A DNA stretch of 64,000 nucleotides from contig NZ_CP141608.1 of the NCBI RefSeq assembly GCF_035581345.1, forward strand, positions 948,001-1,012,000, read 5' to 3'. Below, in pieces: positions 48,080-57,882 of the stretch (its first letter is position 1; each line of letters begins with the position of its first letter). This DNA comes from Pseudomonas sp. JQ170C. Lineage in GTDB: Bacteria; Pseudomonadota; Gammaproteobacteria; Pseudomonadales; Pseudomonadaceae. The position numbers were made by a program, and so were the translations under genes. The notes beneath the pieces were generated by a model, which worked only from the letters and a program-made list of their open reading frames with translations, searched no databases and was not told where the DNA came from.

Positions 48080-50184
48080 GTATTATTTCCTTTGTCTCGA
48101 ATTGTGGCGATGATTCTATAAGGGGTGCCGTCCGAGCCAGTCAGAAATTCTGGTTCTATTTTTACTGATCCGGTCGAAATGCAATAGAGTAGATACTCTT
48201 CTATTTGTTCTTCTGGTAGTATTGCAAAATCAGATATTTGATAATGCTTTTGTATGAAAGTGGTAAGGTTACTTACCTTATCGGGCTCTGCGCGAAGCAT
48301 CCGTGCGCCCCACTCTGCTTTCACCTCTCTCAAGACCTGACCTGGTGTGCTTTCGGTAATGTAGTGGTAAATCATCTCGCTATCGCCGTGGCCAAGCACC
48401 CACCTCAAAATATCCAAAGTGTCTTCTTTTTCTGTTTGATGCCAAAAGAAAACTTGCGCAAAGAATCGTCGAAGTTGGTGATGCCGCAAATAAAACCGAC
48501 GCCCTCTATCGTCTAGGGGAGTTTGAAAGTAATCGCAAAAAATGTCGAACTTCAACTGAGATGTGTGCGGGTGCAAGTTCTCGAGCCTGCCGTTTTTTAA
48601 TGGCCCGCTTAGTACTTCTCTGTGCCGGTCGAGTAAGCCAAGTTTTATTAGGCTTGCCTGCATGGTCTCTAAGCTTTGAATCATGTCCGCAGCGATATGG
48701 GGTATTGGTCGAACAATTTTTACGTTCAGTCCGTAAAGCCCGGTTTTTCGATTGACTGTTTCAAGGGATCGGTGGTCTGAGGAAAGGCATTGGCCTGCGA
48801 TAATTTTCCTCAGTTCCGAAGCACGCCGAGCCTGTAGTACTCCTAGCGTGACTTGGATCGCCCCCAGTAGTACCTGCATGAGTTCGTGGAGTGAGGGAGT
48901 TGATCGAAGCGAGTCAAATTTCGCCTTGAAGTTAGGGTCGTTTTTTCTGGTGCGGGAAGAAAATTGCTTGTTCCAGACATTTACATTGAGTGCGCTCAAT
49001 TTTCCATCTAGGTAGCGGGATATATCAATAGACTCGCATCGTGTGGATTGATACGGTATTCCCATAATTATCACTGATTCCATTAGCCTTAGGTAGCTTG
49101 AAATGATTGCTTTGCCATATTCAAGATAGAACTCAATTGAGTCTCTAAGGCACTTTAGGGTGAGCGCTACAGGCAGCGAGGTGAAACGTCCTACTTTGCT
49201 TAGGTTAAACTGCTCCTCAAGGTATTCCGAGGATGGGATTTCGAGATCTGAAACTGGTGTGAGATTAGAGTTCTGTCGTAACACCCTTAAAACTTCAAAT
49301 GTTGAAAGAATCGCTCCGGTTGCAGGCGGAGTCATACTTGCATGTCTTGCGCGTACGGGAACCCGTGAGAACTCAGGGACTTGATAGTTGCGAGGCTTTA
49401 GCACGAAAAAAGTAGGGATCGGATAGTGTTTTACTCCGCCTAATGTATTCACATATAGGATTCTAGCTATTTTTGTTGTGTCGATAGTGAGTGCTGATCG
49501 CGGGCCGCAAATGTAAAATCCCGCAAGCCAAAGCGCCGCTCGCACCGTGCAAATATCTTCGCGTTGCGGGAAATCGTCACGCAGCGCATCCTCGATTTCT
49601 AGGATACTTTGCGATAACTCCTCCCATGGCTCCGTCAAGATTGGGTAATCTTCGAGTGCCTGATAAATTTCAATTTTTGGGGTTGACTCAACTAAACCTT
49701 TCAGGAAGCCTCTAAGTTTTTCTGGCCATTCATACACCACAGTAGAAAGGTTGGGTGAGCGGCCACAGCTTGCAAGCAGCGCCTTAAGATTGTTGCTGTT
49801 AAGCAATTTTAAGCCATGTTCGTGTATGCGGAAGCTGTCGTTATTAATTAGTAGCCAGTCAATCACACCGACTGTATTTGCAACCTTCCTTTGCATTGTC
49901 GAATTTGATAGTGTGGACATCGGGTTGTAGTTTGTTCCGGCAGCGCAAATCCACCTTTTAAAAAGTCTGCACAAATCTCCATCCAAGCAAGATGTAAGGG
50001 GGACGGTTTCGACCAAGATTCTGAAGTCGATGCGCATAGGTTCGGATAGACCAAAGTCGAGATCCCAAGTTTCCGCTTCAAATTTGTTTTTAAGGAAGGG
50101 GGCTGAATCGAATGGTGTGGGTTCGCTTCCGAAATACTTATCAAAGTACTCAATATTTGCTTTGAGGAAGTCTAGGTTATCCAT
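48076..50184 (-). CDS. large tyrosine recombinase, second gene of GInt-like operon
   Basis: This 702-aa protein has its catalytic part near residues 550-610. RHHQLRRFFAQVFFW supplies HxxR, and VLGHGDSEMIYHYI supplies GH and the probable nucleophile Tyr. ARRASELRKIIAGQCL matches the Arg I box. The 430-residue N-terminal region is unlike ordinary integrases. It overlaps the first gene by 8 bp and the third by 4 bp, so expression is coordinated. It belongs with the other two recombinases as one machine. Confidence 0.8.
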   Translation of the reverse strand: MDNLDFLKANIEYFDKYFGSEPTPFDSAPFLKNKFEAETWDLDFGLSEPMRIDFRILVETVPLTSCLDGDLCRLFKRWICAAGTNYNPMSTLSNSTMQRKVANTVGVIDWLLINNDSFRIHEHGLKLLNSNNLKALLASCGRSPNLSTVVYEWPEKLRGFLKGLVESTPKIEIYQALEDYPILTEPWEELSQSILEIEDALRDDFPQREDICTVRAALWLAGFYICGPRSALTIDTTKIARILYVNTLGGVKHYPIPTFFVLKPRNYQVPEFSRVPVRARHASMTPPATGAILSTFEVLRVLRQNSNLTPVSDLEIPSSEYLEEQFNLSKVGRFTSLPVALTLKCLRDSIEFYLEYGKAIISSYLRLMESVIIMGIPYQSTRCESIDISRYLDGKLSALNVNVWNKQFSSRTRKNDPNFKAKFDSLRSTPSLHELMQVLLGAIQVTLGVLQARRASELRKIIAGQCLSSDHRSLETVNRKTGLYGLNVKIVRPIPHIAADMIQSLETMQASLIKLGLLDRHREVLSGPLKNGRLENLHPHTSQLKFDIFCDYFQTPLDDRGRRFYLRHHQLRRFFAQVFFWHQTEKEDTLDILRWVLGHGDSEMIYHYITESTPGQVLREVKAEWGARMLRAEPDKVSNLTTFIQKHYQISDFAILPEEQIEEYLLYCISTGSVKIEPEFLTGSDGTPYRIIATIRDKGNNT

Positions 50185-52459
50185 TTGATGAGATGCCTAT
50201 GTCGCTCATTGGGCCAAGTTCCTTCGCAAGTTTGAATACTTCGAGGGCTTCAAAGCTGTTGTCTTTATCAGAATGTAGATGGTCAAGTAAGTGCTCGCAA
50301 AACTCTGCCCAATGCATAAGGTTTTCGCTCAATTCGACTTCTTCTCTACGCTCTTTCAAGGTCAGTAGTATTCTCGCGACGGGCAAACTAATTGATATAA
50401 GGACCTTGGTGTTGCCTGGTCGAGTTGGATCTGGTAAGATAGGCAGAGTTTCTTCGTTTATGTCAGGTAGTGTGTGGTTTTCCAGAAATGAGGCGAGCTC
50501 ATGGTCATTAGTGAAATTTGTCGCCTCTAGTAGGAGCTTGCTGGACTTCATTGCTTGAACTATTACCCCTGTCTGAAAAACTCTAACCCACCGGTCCCGA
50601 AAGTAATGCAAGATACTTGTGGGTAAGTAGGTCGCTAGTAATTTTGGGTCGTAGTTAGCGTGACCTAATACCTTTGCCATCGAATGGAGGCTGCCAGTCT
50701 CTAGGAAATGTACGACGCCGGATGTGGTTCTCATTTTTGAGGGGCAGAGAATAGCCTTGGCGAAGTGCTCGAGTTCTTCCGGTTTCCAATGGGATAAGTC
50801 ATGGGTTGTTGTGAGTTCGTTTACTAGGTTCTTTACTCGTCCGTCGTCAGTTTTTGCTTTGCACCCGAACTCACATGGAGGGCCTACGAATTGCCTGGAG
50901 GTCAGCAGTAGCTTTCGCCATCGTGGGTCGTTTGTTTTTTTTAAGGACGCACGCAGTGGTGAAGTGATGTCAACTAGTAGTTGAACTATTTTCTTTGATT
51001 CTTCATTCAGTGGAATTCGAATTTCAGATTTGCTGGGGCCGCGCCGATCTTTATGGCCATGCAGGTATTCTATTGTGTCTCCCGAGTCTATACCCCTGCA
51101 CTTGCCATTTTTATCAAAGATCGCCACGCTGGTGAGAAAACTTGGGGTGATCTTAGGGTCTAATGAAATAAGTTTTATGCATATTGGTATTAAAGCGTCA
51201 GTGGTTGGTAGTCCTAGGCTTTCAGCAATGGGGCCGTGAGAAACGTTGCAGTTTTTGAGAACGCGTCGGAGTTCGTCGTATCCATATATTTCTAGGGTTG
51301 CGGCGAGATTTTTTAGCTGGTCTGGATTATCGTTCGACGCGAGCCAGGCGTTAGGCTCATCGTGTAGTCTGGAGCCCGTAAGTATAGGTTTGCCATCTCG
51401 AGCTAAAAGAGCGAGTCTCTTGTTGGCAGTCTGAACCCTTTGAACAACTCTGTTACACCATTCAATTGCTGCGCTATGGCAGAAAATGATCCGTCTTTTC
51501 AGGTGTCGAAATGCTTCGTCATCTGAGATATGGAGGGGGATCTCTGTCAAGAGATTGGCTTTTACAATTCCGCCCGAGCGTTCTTTTAGATTTTTGTTTT
51601 GTCCGCGTGAATCGGTCGGGGCCGGATCGGCGAGACAATCAGGTTTTGCAAAAAGACCATTCGGAATAAGTTGGGTTTTGATAAACGGTATAATTTGATA
51701 GCGCCAAGAAGCTATGGCAGTCTCATGATGTAGGTTCTTTTCTACGGAGCTAAGGTAAAGGTGTCTCCACAGGGCGCTGAAAAAAAGAGTGGAGCCATCT
51801 TTGTTGCTAAAATCCGCTTCGTCGAACTCATTTGGATATATGGAAAGGTACGAGCTAAATAAACTGACAAATTGAATGTTTGGCAAGCGACGGCCTGCAA
51901 GATACGTTTCGCATATGTTGTATAACAGCTGGGTGAATTTCCTACCATATGAGTAATAAACGTTGACGAGGGGTAAGTTGACAGTTTTCCCTGCTCCGTT
52001 GAGGCATGCCCACCCGGACCAGTACCAGACTTTCTCCTCATTCAAATGTAAGCTTTCAAAGGCTGAACGATACTTGATAAATAATGGATTGGCGGTCGTA
52101 TCCGAACCAAACGTTGAAAAGGGCGGGGCGTCATGTTGGGATCTGACGCAGTTTACGACAGCCGTAAGTTTTCTAATGATTGTAGAAATCGTCCCTTTAG
52201 TTAGGGTGGCGAATTTCGGGCTTGATAGAGCGCCGCAAAACGTGGCGAGAATCTCATCGCTGGCAGTGGACGCGACATCCTGATAGGTAAGCGTTTGATC
52301 CGTAATCTGAAGGTAGCACTCGAGATAGCGGAGCGTGCTAGTAATGCGCTGCCCCTGAGGAATATGGTCTCTGGCAAAGAGGGAGAGAGGCCGCTCTTCA
52401 AGATTTTCAAACGGATGGTCCGCCCGCGCGATTATGTCTTTGATAATTGTCAATGTCAT
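50177..52459 (-). CDS. large recombinase-like protein, first gene of GInt-like operon
   Basis: This 760-aa protein has a C-terminal half that aligns with the tyrosine recombinase end: PSKMRTTSGVVHFLETGSLH, then VLGHANYDPKLLATYLPTS. The usual HxxR motif reads SKMR, so the first catalytic His is a Ser; the Arg, GH and Tyr are retained. A Cys-containing segment (PPCEFGCKAKTDD) is present. The start is 64 bp inside the junction with host yebG. No separate promoter is obvious, so transcription may come from the host yebG promoter. Confidence 0.75.
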   Translation of the reverse strand: MTLTIIKDIIARADHPFENLEERPLSLFARDHIPQGQRITSTLRYLECYLQITDQTLTYQDVASTASDEILATFCGALSSPKFATLTKGTISTIIRKLTAVVNCVRSQHDAPPFSTFGSDTTANPLFIKYRSAFESLHLNEEKVWYWSGWACLNGAGKTVNLPLVNVYYSYGRKFTQLLYNICETYLAGRRLPNIQFVSLFSSYLSIYPNEFDEADFSNKDGSTLFFSALWRHLYLSSVEKNLHHETAIASWRYQIIPFIKTQLIPNGLFAKPDCLADPAPTDSRGQNKNLKERSGGIVKANLLTEIPLHISDDEAFRHLKRRIIFCHSAAIEWCNRVVQRVQTANKRLALLARDGKPILTGSRLHDEPNAWLASNDNPDQLKNLAATLEIYGYDELRRVLKNCNVSHGPIAESLGLPTTDALIPICIKLISLDPKITPSFLTSVAIFDKNGKCRGIDSGDTIEYLHGHKDRRGPSKSEIRIPLNEESKKIVQLLVDITSPLRASLKKTNDPRWRKLLLTSRQFVGPPCEFGCKAKTDDGRVKNLVNELTTTHDLSHWKPEELEHFAKAILCPSKMRTTSGVVHFLETGSLHSMAKVLGHANYDPKLLATYLPTSILHYFRDRWVRVFQTGVIVQAMKSSKLLLEATNFTNDHELASFLENHTLPDINEETLPILPDPTRPGNTKVLISISLPVARILLTLKERREEVELSENLMHWAEFCEHLLDHLHSDKDNSFEALEVFKLAKELGPMSDIGISSNG

Positions 52460-52484
52460 ACCCCGCCGAGAAAACAGGCTTGCC

Positions 52485-52502
52485 AGCAGCTAGCAAGCTG
52501 CT
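52485..52502. repeat. inverted repeat at the island's right end
   Basis: AGCAGCT, AGCA, AGCTGCT: a perfect 7-bp repeat between the recombinase start and the yebG junction, overlapping a second dyad GCTTGC...GCAAGC. It is a likely binding site for the island recombinases. Confidence 0.55.
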
Positions 52503-52522
52503 TGTGCTAGGTATAGACAAGA

Positions 52523-52630
52523 TTATGCAGAACGCAAAACCAGCTTCTTGTCGTGACGGTCTGCTTCAGCTTTATCCATGAACAAGCGCTCCAGATCGCG
52601 GCTGCTGCGGTATACCACTTCGACGGCCAT
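52523..52630 (-). pseudogene. yebG: 5' stub of host yebG disrupted by the island
   Basis: Starts MAVEVVYRSSRDLERLFMDK, continues AEADRHDK and then diverges into KLVLRSA and a stop. YebG proteins continue HDKMLEL at this point, so the break falls at codons 28-29, close to 52,548. The GC-rich codon use matches the core chromosome, unlike the island copy at 45844. The ribosome site GAGGTG and the LexA-type box at 52672 are intact. The remaining 35 codons cannot give a functional protein. Confidence 0.82.
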
Positions 52631-52671
52631 TCATCACCTCACATGCCTTTTGAATAACAGTGTGCTTAGCA

Positions 52672-52687
52672 CTGTGTTTTTGTACAG
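52672..52687. promoter_or_regulatory. LexA (SOS) box of yebG
   Basis: CTGTGTTTTTGTACAG fits the CTG-N10-CAG LexA consensus and lies 42 bp before the yebG start. yebG is a known SOS gene in E. coli. It now controls the truncated yebG and, by read-through, probably the recombinase operon. Confidence 0.75.
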
Positions 52688-52867
52688 TGTTAATGATAGG
52701 GTAATCCTCAGGACTAAGATAGTGGCAATTCAGCAGTCTGCCGTGCGGGACAGGTCGCGTCGGTTTTTCCAGCCCTGGCGCGGCACTTTTACCGCTCTCA
52801 ATGGTCTTGTCCTGCGTGTAGAATTCCTGGGCAGGCCGTCAGTTATCTAGTCAATCAAGGATTTGCA

Positions 52868-53374
52868 ATGAACGATCAAACATCGCGCCTGAACCGGGAA
52901 AGGCGCTTTCTGGTGCTGCTGGGAGTGATTTGCCTGGCGCTTATCGGTGGTGCCTTGTACATGCAGATCGTTCTCGGTGAGGCGCCATGCCCACTGTGTA
53001 TCCTGCAGCGCTATGCGTTGTTGCTGATTGCCTTGTTTGCCTTCATTGGTGCCGCCATGCCGGGGAAACGCAGCCTGACGATCCTTGAGGGCCTGGTTGT
53101 GCTCAGCGCCATCGGGGGCATGGCCGCGGCGGGCAACCACGTCTATATCCTGGCCAACCCGGCCGTCAGCTGTGGCATCGACACCCTGCAGCCCATCGTC
53201 GATGGCCTGCCGTTGGCGACGGTGTTGCCGCTGGTGTTCCAGGTCGATGGATTCTGCTCCACGCCGTACCCGCCGGTACTGGGACTTTCACTGGCCCAAT
53301 GGGCGCTGTTGGCGTTCGCGTTGACGGCCATTCTGGTGCCCTTGGGGATCTACCGGAACCGTCGCAAGGCTTAG
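52868..53374 (+). CDS. dsbB: disulfide bond formation protein B
   Basis: This 168-aa inner-membrane protein has four TM segments. The cytoplasmic-proximal CxxC is CPLCILQRYALLLIALFAF and the second Cys pair lies in VSCGIDTLQ...GFCSTPYP. It reoxidises DsbA with ubiquinone. A ribosome site AAGGAT precedes ATG. It is upstream of cyoABCDE and divergent from yebG, the expected core context. It is distinct from the island's BdbC-like gene at 28260. Confidence 0.92.
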   Translation: MNDQTSRLNRERRFLVLLGVICLALIGGALYMQIVLGEAPCPLCILQRYALLLIALFAFIGAAMPGKRSLTILEGLVVLSAIGGMAAAGNHVYILANPAVSCGIDTLQPIVDGLPLATVLPLVFQVDGFCSTPYPPVLGLSLAQWALLAFALTAILVPLGIYRNRRKA

Positions 53375-53938
53375 ACAAAAGTCATGTATTGACGCAAGTC
53401 TGTTGAGCAATGAAATTTTCACAATGCGTCGCACCCCGGTTGATCTGGATCAAGCACCAAGCCTTGTATAATGGGCGTTTCAGGGCTATTGGAAGGGGTG
53501 CGACAAACTGTCGCGAAACTGATTTGTAACGCTCGATTGTTGCAGGTTCGGTAAAAGACTGTTGCTCAATTAGTCATAGTCATTGATTGTCTACCTATCT
53601 ACAATCGCCCCCAATTTCCGTTCGGCACCGCTTGCGAGTCGCAGGAACAAAGGAGCTTAAGCCTTCTTTTTGCTGACTCTGACGAGCATCGCCTGCGGCG
53701 ATGCCGGGCTGACCCCCCTCCGTGATTTCCCGCACCAAATGGAATTGGTCTGAATACAGGCCTGTTGCCTACGAAGTCAGAATAATAAGCACCGTAATAC
53801 CCGGTCGATACCGAGCCGCCGCAGCTGGCATCACGGTATGACCGTATTCGATCCCATAAATGCTAACGCTTGGCAGGACGAAGTGTTGGCGACCAAAACA
53901 CAAATTGCATTGAAGCAAGCTGCTCTAGAGGTCGTGAG
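53375..53938 (+). promoter_or_regulatory. long cyoA promoter and leader region
   Basis: The -10 TATAAT at 53467-53472 implies transcription near 53,479 and a leader of about 460 nt before cyoA. The leader contains A-rich patches (AATAATAA at 53781, AAAACACAA near 53895) of the kind bound by Hfq/Crc in Pseudomonas. No gene is seen. Confidence 0.5.
53440..53453. promoter_or_regulatory. ANR/FNR box upstream of cyoA
   Basis: TTGATCTGGATCAA is a perfect TTGAT-N4-ATCAA site. It overlaps the -35 area of the -10 TATAAT at 53467-53472, consistent with repression of cyo under oxygen limitation, as described for P. putida. Confidence 0.85.
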
Positions 53939-54883
53939 ATGAGTAAAAAGCGTTACCCCAGACTGTTTGGCATTCTGCCCTTTTTAGGCATGCTTTTACT
54001 CAGTGGGTGCAACTGGACCCTGCTCGACCCGAAGGGCCAGGTCGGCATTGAGCAAAAGAACCTTATCCTGATCGCTACCGGCTTGATGTTGCTGGTGGTG
54101 ATTCCTGTCATTTTCATGACCATCGCGTTCGCCTGGAAGTATCGCGCTTCCAACAAGGCGGCGACCTACACCCCTGACTGGTCGCACTCGACCAAGATCG
54201 AAGTGGCGGTGTGGACCATCCCGGTCCTGATCATCATTGCCCTGGGCTATGTGACCTACAAGACCACCCACGAGCTGGACCCTTATCGTCCGCTGGTTTC
54301 CGATGTGAAGCCGGTGCAGATCGACGTGGTCGCTCTGGACTGGAAATGGCTGTTCATCTACCCGGAACAAGGCATTGCCACGGTCAACAAGATCGTCTTC
54401 CCGGCCAACACCCCGGTCAACTTCCGCGTGACGTCCGACTCGGTGATGAACTCGTTCTTCATTCCAGGCCTGGGCGGTCAGATCTACGCGATGGCCGGCA
54501 TGACCACCAAGCTGCACCTGATCGCCAACGAGAATGGCGAGTTCGACGGTATCTCGGCGAACTACAGCGGTGCAGGCTTCACCGGTATGAAGTTCAAGGC
54601 AATCGCCACCTCCCAGGCCGATTTCGAGGCGTGGGTGAACGAAGTCAAGCAATCGCCTAAACAGCTGGATCCGGCTGAATACGCGGCATTGGCCAAACCT
54701 AGCGAAAACAATCCAGTCGCGCTGTACAGCGTGGCCCCGTCTGACACGTTCCAGGACATCGTAGACAAATACGAAGGCATGAACCGTGGCAAGCCGGTGG
54801 TTCACGAAGAGCAGACCAAAGCAGCGGCCGGTACCGAAGGGATGGACGTGAGTATGCATTCAGCTGCTGGGGCAGAGGAGTAA
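53939..54883 (+). CDS. cyoA: cytochrome bo3 ubiquinol oxidase subunit II
   Basis: This 314-aa lipoprotein has the signal and lipobox [10 protein letters not shown], two TM helices, and the COX2-like periplasmic domain ([20 protein letters not shown], without the CuA site, as expected for quinol oxidases), followed by the CyoA C-terminal domain. It is part of the proton-pumping terminal oxidase. First gene of cyoABCDE; cyoB follows after 3 bp. Upstream ATG 53870 was rejected because the lipoprotein signal begins at MSKKRYP. Confidence 0.95.
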   Translation: MSKKRYPRLFGILPFLGMLLLSGCNWTLLDPKGQVGIEQKNLILIATGLMLLVVIPVIFMTIAFAWKYRASNKAATYTPDWSHSTKIEVAVWTIPVLIIIALGYVTYKTTHELDPYRPLVSDVKPVQIDVVALDWKWLFIYPEQGIATVNKIVFPANTPVNFRVTSDSVMNSFFIPGLGGQIYAMAGMTTKLHLIANENGEFDGISANYSGAGFTGMKFKAIATSQADFEAWVNEVKQSPKQLDPAEYAALAKPSENNPVALYSVAPSDTFQDIVDKYEGMNRGKPVVHEEQTKAAAGTEGMDVSMHSAAGAEE

Positions 54884-54886
54884 GAG

Positions 54887-56905
54887 ATGTTCGGTAAACT
54901 AAGTCTGGATGCGATTCCGTATCACGAGCCGATAGTCATGGTGACGATTGCCATGATTGCGCTCGGCGGTCTCGCGCTCGTTGGTGCTATCACCTATTTC
55001 CGCAAGTGGACCTACTTGTGGACCGAGTGGCTGACTTCGGTCGACCACAAAAAGATCGGGGTGATGTACATCATCGTCGCGATGATCATGCTGCTGCGCG
55101 GCTTTGCCGACGCCATCATGATGCGCTCGCAGCTGGCCATGGCCACTGCAGGCTCCGAAGGCTACCTGCCGCCTGAACACTATGACCAGATCTTCACCGC
55201 CCACGGTGTGATCATGATCATCTTCATGGCGATGCCATTCTTCACCGGCCTGATGAACCTGGCGCTGCCGCTCCAGATCGGCGCCCGTGACGTTGCCTTC
55301 CCGTTCCTGAACTCCCTGAGCTTCTGGCTGCTGGTGTCCGGCGTTGCGCTGGTCAACATCTCCCTGGGCGTTGGTGAATTCGCCAAGACCGGCTGGGTGG
55401 CCTATCCGCCACTGGCAGGTATCCAGTACAGCCCTGGGGTCGGTGTCGACTACTACATCTGGGCGCTACAGATATCCGGTCTGGGTACCACACTGACAGG
55501 CGTCAACTTCCTGGCCACCGTGCTGAAAATGCGCGCCCCTGGCATGAAGCTGATGGACATGCCGATCTTCACCTGGACCTGCACCTGGGCCAACGTCCTG
55601 ATCGTGGCTTCGTTCCCGATCCTGACCGCTACCCTGGCACTGCTGACGCTTGACCGTTACATGGATTTCCACATTTTCACCAACGAACTTGGTGGCAATC
55701 CGATGATGTACGTCAACCTGTTCTGGGCTTGGGGTCACCCTGAGGTTTACATCCTGATCCTGCCGGCCTTCGGTGTGTTCTCGGAAGTCACCTCGACCTT
55801 CACCGGCAAGCGCCTGTTCGGCCACAAGTCGATGATCTACGCTTCGGGCGCGATCGCGGTACTGGGCTTTGCGGTATGGCTGCACCACTTCTTCACCATG
55901 GGTTCGGGCGCAAGCGTCAACACCTTCTTCGGATTGGCGACCATGCTGATCTCGATCCCGACCGGTGTGAAGTTGTTCAACTGGCTGTTCACGATCTACC
56001 AGGGCCGTCTGCGCTTCACCGCGCCGGTATTGTGGACCCTGGGCTTCATGATCACTTTCTCGATCGGTGGTATGACCGGCGTTCTGCTGGCTGTTCCAGG
56101 TGCTGACTTCGTTCTGCACAACAGCCTGTTCGTAATCGCCCACTTCCACAACGTGATCATCGGTGGTGCGGTGTTCGGCTACATTGCCGGCTTCGCCTTC
56201 TGGTTCCCGAAAGCCTTCGGTTTCACCCTGAACGAGAAGTGGGGCAAAGCTGCCTTCTGGTTCTGGATCTCCGGTTTCTACGTGGCCTTCATGCCGCTGT
56301 ACGCACTGGGCTTCATGGGTATGACCCGTCGTCTGAACCACTCCGACAACCCGCTCTGGGAACCGTACCTGTACGTTGCCTTGGTCGGTGCTGTGCTGAT
56401 CCTGTTCGGTATCGCTTGCCAGCTGATCCAGCTGTACGTCTCGATCCGTGACCGCAAGGACAACATGGACGTGACCGGTGACCCGTGGAACGGCCGTACC
56501 CTGGAATGGTCGACCTCGTCGCCACCTCCGTTCTACAACTTCGCCACCATGCCTGAGAAAGTGGGCCTGGACGCCTGGCACGAAGCCAAGGAAGCGGGTG
56601 TTGCCTACAAGGCTCCGGCCAAGTACGCACCGATCCACATGCCTAACAACACTGCCACTGGCGTGTACATGGGCGCACTGATCACCGTCTTCGGCTTTGC
56701 CTTCGTCTGGCACATCTGGTGGTTGGTCGCGGCCAGCCTGGTCGGCACCATCGCTGTCTTCGTTGCTCACGCTGCGCGTGACGACCAGGGCTACATGGTT
56801 CCTGCCGAGGAAGTGGCGCGCATCGAAGGTGAGCGCATGAAGGCCCTGGGCCTGGCTACCGGTTCTCCGGTTGGCGCACGTGTCGAATCGTTTGAACGGG
56901 TTTAA
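54887..56905 (+). CDS. cyoB: cytochrome bo3 ubiquinol oxidase subunit I
   Basis: This 672-aa haem-copper oxidase core has about 15 TM helices. The signature [20 protein letters not shown] includes the CuB His and cross-linked Tyr, and [10 protein letters not shown] carries the His pair. It binds haems b and o3 and CuB, reduces O2 and pumps protons. It is 3 bp after cyoA and 3 bp before cyoC. Confidence 0.98.
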   Translation: MFGKLSLDAIPYHEPIVMVTIAMIALGGLALVGAITYFRKWTYLWTEWLTSVDHKKIGVMYIIVAMIMLLRGFADAIMMRSQLAMATAGSEGYLPPEHYDQIFTAHGVIMIIFMAMPFFTGLMNLALPLQIGARDVAFPFLNSLSFWLLVSGVALVNISLGVGEFAKTGWVAYPPLAGIQYSPGVGVDYYIWALQISGLGTTLTGVNFLATVLKMRAPGMKLMDMPIFTWTCTWANVLIVASFPILTATLALLTLDRYMDFHIFTNELGGNPMMYVNLFWAWGHPEVYILILPAFGVFSEVTSTFTGKRLFGHKSMIYASGAIAVLGFAVWLHHFFTMGSGASVNTFFGLATMLISIPTGVKLFNWLFTIYQGRLRFTAPVLWTLGFMITFSIGGMTGVLLAVPGADFVLHNSLFVIAHFHNVIIGGAVFGYIAGFAFWFPKAFGFTLNEKWGKAAFWFWISGFYVAFMPLYALGFMGMTRRLNHSDNPLWEPYLYVALVGAVLILFGIACQLIQLYVSIRDRKDNMDVTGDPWNGRTLEWSTSSPPPFYNFATMPEKVGLDAWHEAKEAGVAYKAPAKYAPIHMPNNTATGVYMGALITVFGFAFVWHIWWLVAASLVGTIAVFVAHAARDDQGYMVPAEEVARIEGERMKALGLATGSPVGARVESFERV

Positions 56906-56908
56906 TCA

Positions 56909-57538
56909 ATGTCCAGTCATGTAATCAACGCTGATACTCATGCTCATGGTCACGACCATGGGCACGATGACCACCACCACGACTCGGGCCAGATGACCGT
57001 CTACGGTTTCTGGCTGTACCTGATGACCGACTGCATTCTGTTTGCGTCGCTCTTCGCAGCTTACGCGGTGCTGTCCGGCAACTTTGCCGGCGGCCCGTCG
57101 GGTCATGACATCTTCGAGCTGAACTTCGTACTGGCCGAGACCGCGCTGCTGCTGTTCTCCAGTATTACCTTCGGTTTCGCCATGTTGCAGATGTACAAGG
57201 GCAACAAGGGCGGCGTACTGGGCTGGTTGGCAGTGACCTTCCTGCTCGGTGCAGGCTTCATCGCGATGGAAGTCTATGAGTTCCATCACCTGATCGCTGC
57301 GGGCTTCGGCCCACAGCGCAGCGGCTTCCTGTCGGGCTTCTTCGCCCTGGTCGGCACCCACGGTCTGCACGTGACCGCCGGTCTGATCTGGATGGCTGTG
57401 ATGATGTACCAGATCAACAAGCACGGTATCACCGGTACCGCCAAGACCCGCATGAGCTGCCTGAGCCTGTTCTGGCACTTCCTGGACGTGGTCTGGATCT
57501 GCGTGTTCACCGTTGTGTATCTGCTGGGGGTTCTGTAA
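56909..57538 (+). CDS. cyoC: cytochrome bo3 ubiquinol oxidase subunit III
   Basis: This 209-aa COX3-like subunit has five TM helices after a His-rich N-terminus ([17 protein letters not shown]). [15 protein letters not shown] is characteristic. It stabilises the oxidase core. The His-rich start is longer than in E. coli CyoC. It directly abuts cyoD. Confidence 0.95.
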   Translation: MSSHVINADTHAHGHDHGHDDHHHDSGQMTVYGFWLYLMTDCILFASLFAAYAVLSGNFAGGPSGHDIFELNFVLAETALLLFSSITFGFAMLQMYKGNKGGVLGWLAVTFLLGAGFIAMEVYEFHHLIAAGFGPQRSGFLSGFFALVGTHGLHVTAGLIWMAVMMYQINKHGITGTAKTRMSCLSLFWHFLDVVWICVFTVVYLLGVL

Positions 57539-57871
57539 ATGGCTAACGCACATAACAGCCACGCCGAGGGCAACCACGGTAGCGTGAAGTCCTACGCAAT
57601 CGGCTTCATCCTGTCGGTCATCCTGACCGCCATTCCTTTCGGCCTGGTGATGTACCCAAGCCTGCCGAAAGACATGACCGTGTTGATCGTAGTGGCCTTC
57701 GCCGCGATCCAGATCGTGGTGCACCTGTACTACTTCCTGCACCTGGACCGCTCGAAGGAGCAGCGTGAGAACGTCAGCGCCTTCTTGTTCACGGCAATGG
57801 TCATTGCCCTGTTGGTTGGCCTGTCGCTGTGGATCATGTTCAGCATCCACACCAGCATGATGGCGAAGTGA
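57539..57871 (+). CDS. cyoD: cytochrome bo3 ubiquinol oxidase subunit IV
   Basis: This 110-aa protein has three TM helices and the family pattern KSYAIGFILSVILTAIPFGL and VVHLYYFLHLDRSKEQREN. It assists assembly of the CuB site. It is immediately downstream of cyoC, and cyoE begins 12 bp later. Confidence 0.95.
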   Translation: MANAHNSHAEGNHGSVKSYAIGFILSVILTAIPFGLVMYPSLPKDMTVLIVVAFAAIQIVVHLYYFLHLDRSKEQRENVSAFLFTAMVIALLVGLSLWIMFSIHTSMMAK

Positions 57872-57882
57872 GGTAAGACGGC

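Noticed and set aside
52868..53374. Island-borne dsbB
   Set aside because: The high-GC composition and its place between yebG and cyoA mark it as core chromosome, not cargo.
54899..57850. Long reverse-strand ORFs opposite cyoB and cyoC/D (up to 434 codons)
   Set aside because: Shadows caused by high GC and codon bias of the cyo genes; the compositions (His/Gln/Arg-rich) are typical of antisense frames.
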